Part shown: piece by piece, positions 59,976-64,000 of the stretch
Numbering within the stretch: the stretch's first letter is position 1
Layout: each line of letters opens with the position of its first letter
NCBI RefSeq assembly: GCF_007827695.1
Contig: NZ_VITA01000017.1
Location: 62,001 to 126,000 of the forward strand
DNA: 64,000 nucleotides
Reading direction: 5' to 3'
DNA from: Sinorhizobium medicae
Lineage (GTDB): Bacteria > Pseudomonadota > Alphaproteobacteria > Rhizobiales > Rhizobiaceae
Notes under the pieces: model-generated
Seen by the model: the letters and a program-made list of their open reading frames with translations, nothing else
Database searches by the model: none
What the model was told of the DNA's origin: nothing
Program-made: the position numbers and the translations under genes

Positions 59976-60821
59976 TCAGTCGTCCGCGCGTACGCGTTGT
60001 TTCTGGCTGCCGAGGCCCTCGATGCCGAGCTCTACCACGTCGCCTGCCTTCAGATAGCGCGGTGGCTTCATGCCCATGCCGACGCCCGGCGGCGTGCCGG
60101 TGGATATGACGTCACCAGGGTGCAGCGACATGAACTGGGAGAGGTAGGAGACGAGATAGGCGACGCCGTAGACCATCGTCTTCGTCGAGCCGTCCTGCAT
60201 CGTCTCGCCATTGACCTTCAGCCACATTGCGAGGTTTTGCGGGTCCTCGACCTCGTCCTTGGTTACGAGCCACGGTCCGGTGGGCCCGAAGGTGTCGCAG
60301 GACTTGCCCTTCGTCCATTGACCATGACGCTCGGTCTGGAATGCGCGTTCCGAAACGTCGTGAACGGTGCAATAGCCGGCGACATAATCGAGTGCCTCTG
60401 CTTCGCTCACATATTTCGCCGTCCTGCCAATGACGATGCCGAGTTCCACTTCCCAGTCGGTCTTTTCCGAACCGCGCGGCAGGATCAGGTCGTCGTTCGG
60501 CCCGACGATAGCCGAGGTGGCCTTCATGAATATAATCGGTTCCGGCGGAACGGTCGCGCCGGTTTCGGCGGCGTGGTCGGAATAGTTGAGACCGATGCAG
60601 ATGAACTTGCCGGTGCCTGCGACGCAGGGTCCGAGTCTCGGATTACCGTTGACGGCAGGCAGCGCCTCGACATCGAGCTTCGCCAGTTCGGTGAGCTTGC
60701 TCGGATCGAGGGCGCCGGCGGCGAGATCGGGCACCTGGCCGGAAAGATCGCGGATGATGCCGTCGGAACCGAGAAGACCCGGCTTTTCCTGGCCCGGTTC
60801 GCCATAACGAAGAAACTTCAT
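59976..60821 (-). CDS. FAH-family hydrolase (2,4-diketo-3-deoxy acid hydrolase candidate)
   Basis: A 281-residue fumarylacetoacetate hydrolase-fold enzyme. The metal site is in EPIIFMKATSAIVGPNDDLI and DWEVELGIVIGRTAKYV; GDVISTGTPPGVGMG is the C-terminal signature. Family members of this length cleave 2,4-diketo-3-deoxy-L-fuconate or -rhamnonate to pyruvate and lactate; ureidoglycolate lyase is an older annotation. ATG 60821 is used because MKFLRYGEPGQEKPG is the conserved start. Neighbouring fuconate dehydratase and SDR support the role. Confidence 0.85.
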   Translation of the reverse strand: MKFLRYGEPGQEKPGLLGSDGIIRDLSGQVPDLAAGALDPSKLTELAKLDVEALPAVNGNPRLGPCVAGTGKFICIGLNYSDHAAETGATVPPEPIIFMKATSAIVGPNDDLILPRGSEKTDWEVELGIVIGRTAKYVSEAEALDYVAGYCTVHDVSERAFQTERHGQWTKGKSCDTFGPTGPWLVTKDEVEDPQNLAMWLKVNGETMQDGSTKTMVYGVAYLVSYLSQFMSLHPGDVISTGTPPGVGMGMKPPRYLKAGDVVELGIEGLGSQKQRVRADD

Positions 60822-60843
60822 GTGCTTTTTCCCTGATGAACGT

Positions 60844-61578
60844 TCAAATGGTCCAGCCGCCATCTATGGCATAGGCCTGACCCGAGGTGTAAGTTGCGCC
60901 GGCGAGATACACGGCGAGATCGGCGATTTCTTCGGGCGTTCCGAGACGACCCATCGGTTGGCGGGAGATGAAGGCCGCACGCGCAGTCTCGTAGTCTCCC
61001 TGCGCCCGCATGCGGCTCTCGAGCGACGGGCTTTCGACCGTTCCTGGGCAGATCGCGTTGCAGCGGATGCCGTCACCCACGTAATCGGCGGCAACGGCTT
61101 TCGTCAGCCCGATGACCGCCGCCTTCGTCACGCCATAGGCGAAGCGGTTCGGCACGCCCTTTATGCTGGAAGCCACGGAAGCCATGTTGATGATCGAACC
61201 GTCCTTGCGTGCGATCATGCCGGGCAGGACCGCTCGAATGGTACGAATCATCGACTTGACGTTGAGGTCGAAGGCGAAGTCGAGATCCTCGTCCTTCATC
61301 GTGAGTACCGAGCCAGCATGGACGAAGCCGGCGCAGTTGAAAAGCACGTCGACGGCACCGGTCTCGGTGATCAGCGCCTCGACCGCGGCGGTGTCGAGGA
61401 CATCCAGCCGATGGGTGCTGATACCCGCCTCGCCTCCGAAGTTGCCGAGGGCGTCGGTGTTGATATCCGTCGCGTGAACCTTGGCACCGGCTCTGGCGAA
61501 GGCGAGTGCGGTTGCGCGCCCTATCCCCTGCGCCGCAGCTGTGACGAGGACGACCTTTCCGGCAAGGTTCGCTGTCAT
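60844..61578 (-). CDS. Short-chain dehydrogenase (2-keto-3-deoxy-L-fuconate dehydrogenase candidate)
   Basis: A 244-residue NAD-dependent SDR. The cofactor motif appears as TAAAQGIG (residues 13-20, with Ala in place of Gly in the first position), NMASVASS near 133 contains the catalytic serine, and YGVTK near 149-153 the Tyr/Lys pair. In the non-phosphorylative fucose pathway this enzyme makes the 2,4-diketo acid. It is between the MaoC-like gene (four-base overlap) and the FAH gene (23 bp). Confidence 0.82.
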   Translation of the reverse strand: MTANLAGKVVLVTAAAQGIGRATALAFARAGAKVHATDINTDALGNFGGEAGISTHRLDVLDTAAVEALITETGAVDVLFNCAGFVHAGSVLTMKDEDLDFAFDLNVKSMIRTIRAVLPGMIARKDGSIINMASVASSIKGVPNRFAYGVTKAAVIGLTKAVAADYVGDGIRCNAICPGTVESPSLESRMRAQGDYETARAAFISRQPMGRLGTPEEIADLAVYLAGATYTSGQAYAIDGGWTI

Positions 61579-62036
61579 TGGATGGTTCCTTCAGATTTGC
61601 GTTCGACGATCAGAATGTGATCGGCGGCGAGAACGACCTCGCCGCGTTGATTGATGACCTCGCATCGCTCGACGACCCGGCCGGCCGCCGGCCGCTTCGG
61701 ATCATCTTCCTTGGCGGCGATGGTGACCCGTGTGCGGATCGTATCGCCGATGTGGACGGGGCGGACGAATCGCAGACGGTCATAACCGTAGGAGAAGGCG
61801 ACGGGATTGATCAAGGAGGCGGTGAGCCCGACGCCGATAGAGAAGATCATGGTACCATGAGCAATGCGCTGCCCGCCGGGCAGCGTCTTGGCGAACTCCG
61901 AATCCATATGATGCGGAAAGAAGTCGCCCGTATGCCCGGCATGGACGACAAAGTCCGTTTCCGTGATCGTACGCCCGCTCGTCAGCCGCACATGTCCCCG
62001 TTCATAATCCTCGAAATAGATCGTCTGCTCGCTCAT
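61575..62036 (-). CDS. MaoC-like hydratase domain protein
   Basis: A 153-residue hot-dog-fold protein with [20 protein letters not shown] (dehydratase Asp/His motif) and [20 protein letters not shown]. The start at 62036 is clear from the conserved N terminus [20 protein letters not shown]. It shares [23 protein letters not shown] sequence with the other MaoC protein here (54593), so the two may be paralogues. Its reaction in a sugar-acid operon is not obvious. Confidence 0.75.
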   Translation of the reverse strand: MSEQTIYFEDYERGHVRLTSGRTITETDFVVHAGHTGDFFPHHMDSEFAKTLPGGQRIAHGTMIFSIGVGLTASLINPVAFSYGYDRLRFVRPVHIGDTIRTRVTIAAKEDDPKRPAAGRVVERCEVINQRGEVVLAADHILIVERKSEGTIQ

Positions 62037-62038
62037 TT

Positions 62039-63121
62039 TCACTTTTCCGCTGGGAGCGCCGGGATCGGCGTTGCCGGTCGGGCGCTCGACTGGTAGGCGG
62101 CCTCGACCAGGGCCATCGTTCGCCATGCGTCCTCGACCGACCCTATGAGTTCATCATCATCGCCCGACGCATGGCGCTGTATGTTGGCCATCCGGTTGGC
62201 AAAGGCATCCGGAAACCACGAACCTTCAAGCGGCACTGGGACCCATTCGCTGCAATCCGAGGGCCGAATCCACAGCTCGTCCGGCTCGCCCCGCGGATAA
62301 TCGAGATTGACGCCGAGCTTGACATAGGCGGCACCCCTTGTCCCTGAGATCCGAAACTCGCAGGCCTGAAATTTCCGCCCGTAATCATGATCGTGATTGA
62401 CCGAAAGCACGCAGCGCACCTTCTCGCCATAATCGAGGATCGCGGCCGTGCGGGTCTGCGCCACATCGTGGTTCGGATGGCCGATGGACTTGGCGTGAAC
62501 GCCCTGCGGATCACCCAGGAGGTCGCGGACGAGGTCCAGGTAATGGATGGAATGCATCGCAATCTCGATGCGCGGCAGTCCCTTCAGGAACGGCCAAAGG
62601 CCCCAAGGCGTTGCCAGTGCCAACCAGGCGTCGAAATCGACCACCTCTCCGAGATAGCCTCTGGCGATGGCGTCCTTGAGTGCAATCATCATCGGTGCGA
62701 AGCGGAGCTGAAAGTTCACTGCCGCCTTAATCTGCCGCGCGCGGCAGATTTCAAGGATATCCGTTGCCGCTGCAAGATTGCCGCCCATCGGCTTCTGAAT
62801 CAGCGCGAAGGAGCCCTCGGGCAGTTTCGAGAGAATGGGGACGTGTGCAGCCGGCGGCGTCGCAAGATCGAACACCGCGTTTTCCGCCGCCACCGCTTCC
62901 TCTTCGGTCGCAAATGCCCGGATGTCCCACTGCCGGGCAAGCGCCGCCGCCTTTTCCCCGTCCGGGTCGAATATGCCGGCCACCGGGAAGCCAGCCTTCC
63001 TGTAGGCCGGAAGATGCGCGTCGCCGACGATGCTGCCTGCACCGAAGATCACGATGGGACGCGGGTTCGCCGGCTTCGGCCACCATTGCCGGAGAGAGGA
63101 GGGAATGAAGGCTTCAGTCAT
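62039..63121 (-). CDS. Gfo/Idh/MocA-family oxidoreductase
   Basis: A 360-residue dehydrogenase with a Rossmann N terminus ([20 protein letters not shown]; GxGxxG-type) and [17 protein letters not shown], the position of the EKP-type motif. Family members oxidise sugars, inositols or their derivatives with NAD(P). Here it probably acts on fucose, a related 6-deoxy sugar or a lactone. It overlaps the mutarotase gene by eight bases. Confidence 0.82.
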   Translation of the reverse strand: MTEAFIPSSLRQWWPKPANPRPIVIFGAGSIVGDAHLPAYRKAGFPVAGIFDPDGEKAAALARQWDIRAFATEEEAVAAENAVFDLATPPAAHVPILSKLPEGSFALIQKPMGGNLAAATDILEICRARQIKAAVNFQLRFAPMMIALKDAIARGYLGEVVDFDAWLALATPWGLWPFLKGLPRIEIAMHSIHYLDLVRDLLGDPQGVHAKSIGHPNHDVAQTRTAAILDYGEKVRCVLSVNHDHDYGRKFQACEFRISGTRGAAYVKLGVNLDYPRGEPDELWIRPSDCSEWVPVPLEGSWFPDAFANRMANIQRHASGDDDELIGSVEDAWRTMALVEAAYQSSARPATPIPALPAEK

Positions 63122-63443
63122 GATGGAAGACTTCCTCCATCATCGCCCACCACTCGCCCTCCTTGCGGGTAGCAAGCGGTTTCTGGCAGGGCATGCACAC
63201 CGACCACCATTCCTTATTTTTCGGATGCGCCGCCATCTTTGCCATGTCGGCATCGAAGTCCTGACCGACATACTCCCAATAGCCGAAGAGAAGGTTTTCC
63301 GGCTCCTTGAGGAAGATCGAGTAGTTGGTGATGTTGCATTCGCTGATCAGCGCGAGGATATCCGGCCAGACGGCCGCATGCAGCCTCTTGTATTCCGCCA
63401 GTTTCGCCGGCTCGAGCCCGATCACCATTCCCATTCTCTGCAT
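63114..63443 (-). CDS. L-rhamnose/L-fucose mutarotase (RhaM type)
   Basis: A 109-residue mutarotase that interconverts sugar anomers. MQRMGMVIGLEPAKLAEYKR, LHAAVWPDILALISECNITN (with the conserved histidine), YSIFLKEPENLLFGYWEYV and EWWSVCMPCQKPL are typical of the RhaM family. It lies between the oxidoreductase and enolase-superfamily genes; the surrounding pathway suggests L-fucose. Confidence 0.88.
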   Translation of the reverse strand: MQRMGMVIGLEPAKLAEYKRLHAAVWPDILALISECNITNYSIFLKEPENLLFGYWEYVGQDFDADMAKMAAHPKNKEWWSVCMPCQKPLATRKEGEWWAMMEEVFHHD

Positions 63444-63455
63444 GACCGTTCCCTT

Positions 63456-64000
63456 CTACCGGCGAAACTCGCGGTTGAACTCGGCGACCGAGCGCGCCTT
63501 GACCGCTTCCCAATCCCACACAATTCCGATGCCCGGATCGGAAGGCGCGACCGCCCTGCCCTCGCGGATCTCCATTCCCTTCTGTGTCAAATCGTCGAGC
63601 TGCGGAATATATTCGACATACTTTCCGTTGGGCACGGCGCAGACGAGGCTCACATGCAGTTCCATCAGGAAATGCGGGCAGACGGGAATGTCGAAGGCCT
63701 CCGCCGCATGGGCCACTTTCAGCCAGGGCGTGATGCCGCCGATCCGCGCCACATCCACCTGCACGATCGAGCAGGCCCCCTTCTGCATGTATTCGCGGAA
63801 ATGGCGGATCGAATAGATGGATTCACCAACGGCGATCGGCGTCGATGTCGACCGCGTCAGGCGGATATGACCATCGAGATCATCGGCCGGCAGCGGCTCC
63901 TCGATCCAGGCGAGATCGAGCTCCCGCAGCCGCGCGGCACGGCGGATCGCCTCGTCGACGGTGAAGCCCTGATTGCAATCGGTCATGATCTCGAAACCGT
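63456..64000 (-). CDS. Enolase-superfamily sugar-acid dehydratase, C-terminal part
   Basis: The frame runs off the right edge of the window, so the N terminus is missing. Visible parts of the mandelate racemase/muconate-lactonising fold: TDCNQGFTVDEAI (metal-binding Asp/Asn), WIEEPLPADD, VGESIYSIRHFREYMQKGAC, QVDVARIGGITPWLKVA and CPHFLMELHVSLV with the catalytic histidine. It is a second dehydratase of this superfamily in the cluster; substrate not determined. Confidence 0.8.
   Translation of the reverse strand, partial: GFEIMTDCNQGFTVDEAIRRAARLRELDLAWIEEPLPADDLDGHIRLTRSTSTPIAVGESIYSIRHFREYMQKGACSIVQVDVARIGGITPWLKVAHAAEAFDIPVCPHFLMELHVSLVCAVPNGKYVEYIPQLDDLTQKGMEIREGRAVAPSDPGIGIVWDWEAVKARSVAEFNREFRR

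Overview
The window reads as a Sinorhizobium/Ensifer-type rhizobial replicon of high GC content. It carries the succinoglycan (EPS I) exo cluster in the gene order I know from S. meliloti pSymB, with thiD beside exoP. Strain and replicon are inferred from protein content and gene order only.

Layout. (1) 1-16.1 kb: exo genes. They are the end of exoX, then exoU, exoV, exoW, exoT, two small membrane proteins, exoH, exoK, exoL, exoA, exoM, exoO, exoN and exoP. Together they build, decorate (succinyl, pyruvyl), flip, polymerise and trim succinoglycan. (2) 16.1-17.06 kb: thiD on the minus strand, preceded by the 3' half of a TPP riboswitch. (3) 17065-52406: an integrated 35.3-kb temperate podovirus-like prophage. 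It is bounded by a 13-bp direct repeat (ACCCGGATCAGGT) and by matching three-copy TGCTACA arrays inside each end. (4) 52.4-64 kb: the 5' half of the same TPP riboswitch, a 1-Cys peroxiredoxin, a serine hydrolase, and a minus-strand region for uptake (TRAP transporter) and non-phosphorylative breakdown of a 6-deoxy-sugar acid such as L-fuconate. The last gene runs off the window.

Prophage organisation. The left arm (17-23 kb) has a tyrosine integrase and many small, mostly membrane or unknown proteins. The middle (23-29 kb) is mostly minus-strand: a P-loop helicase-like protein, two small genes with hairpin leaders, a 1-kb non-coding stretch with inverted and tandem repeats, and a serine resolvase. 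From 29 to 47.7 kb comes a plus-strand morphogenesis block in T7-like order: small terminase candidate, membrane/holin candidates, large terminase, portal, scaffold, SU10-type capsid, tail tubular A and B candidates, internal virion proteins including a lysozyme-domain protein, tail fibre and a possible fibre chaperone. The right end has a lipoprotein, a T4-type lysozyme between two GIY-YIG nuclease genes, and an edge cargo pair (nuclease-fold protein, AbiC-like membrane protein). I found no DNA polymerase, RNA polymerase, sigma factor or CI-like repressor.

Main points of interest. Joining the two flanks at the 13-bp core rebuilds an apparently complete TPP aptamer reading toward thiD, so the prophage sits inside a riboswitch and separates thiD from its aptamer and promoter. 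A 7-base word, CTAAATA, resembling the T4-type late promoter, recurs at least 14 times in the prophage, mostly just before genes. On the minus strand three genes share a CTAAATA-hairpin-Shine-Dalgarno leader.
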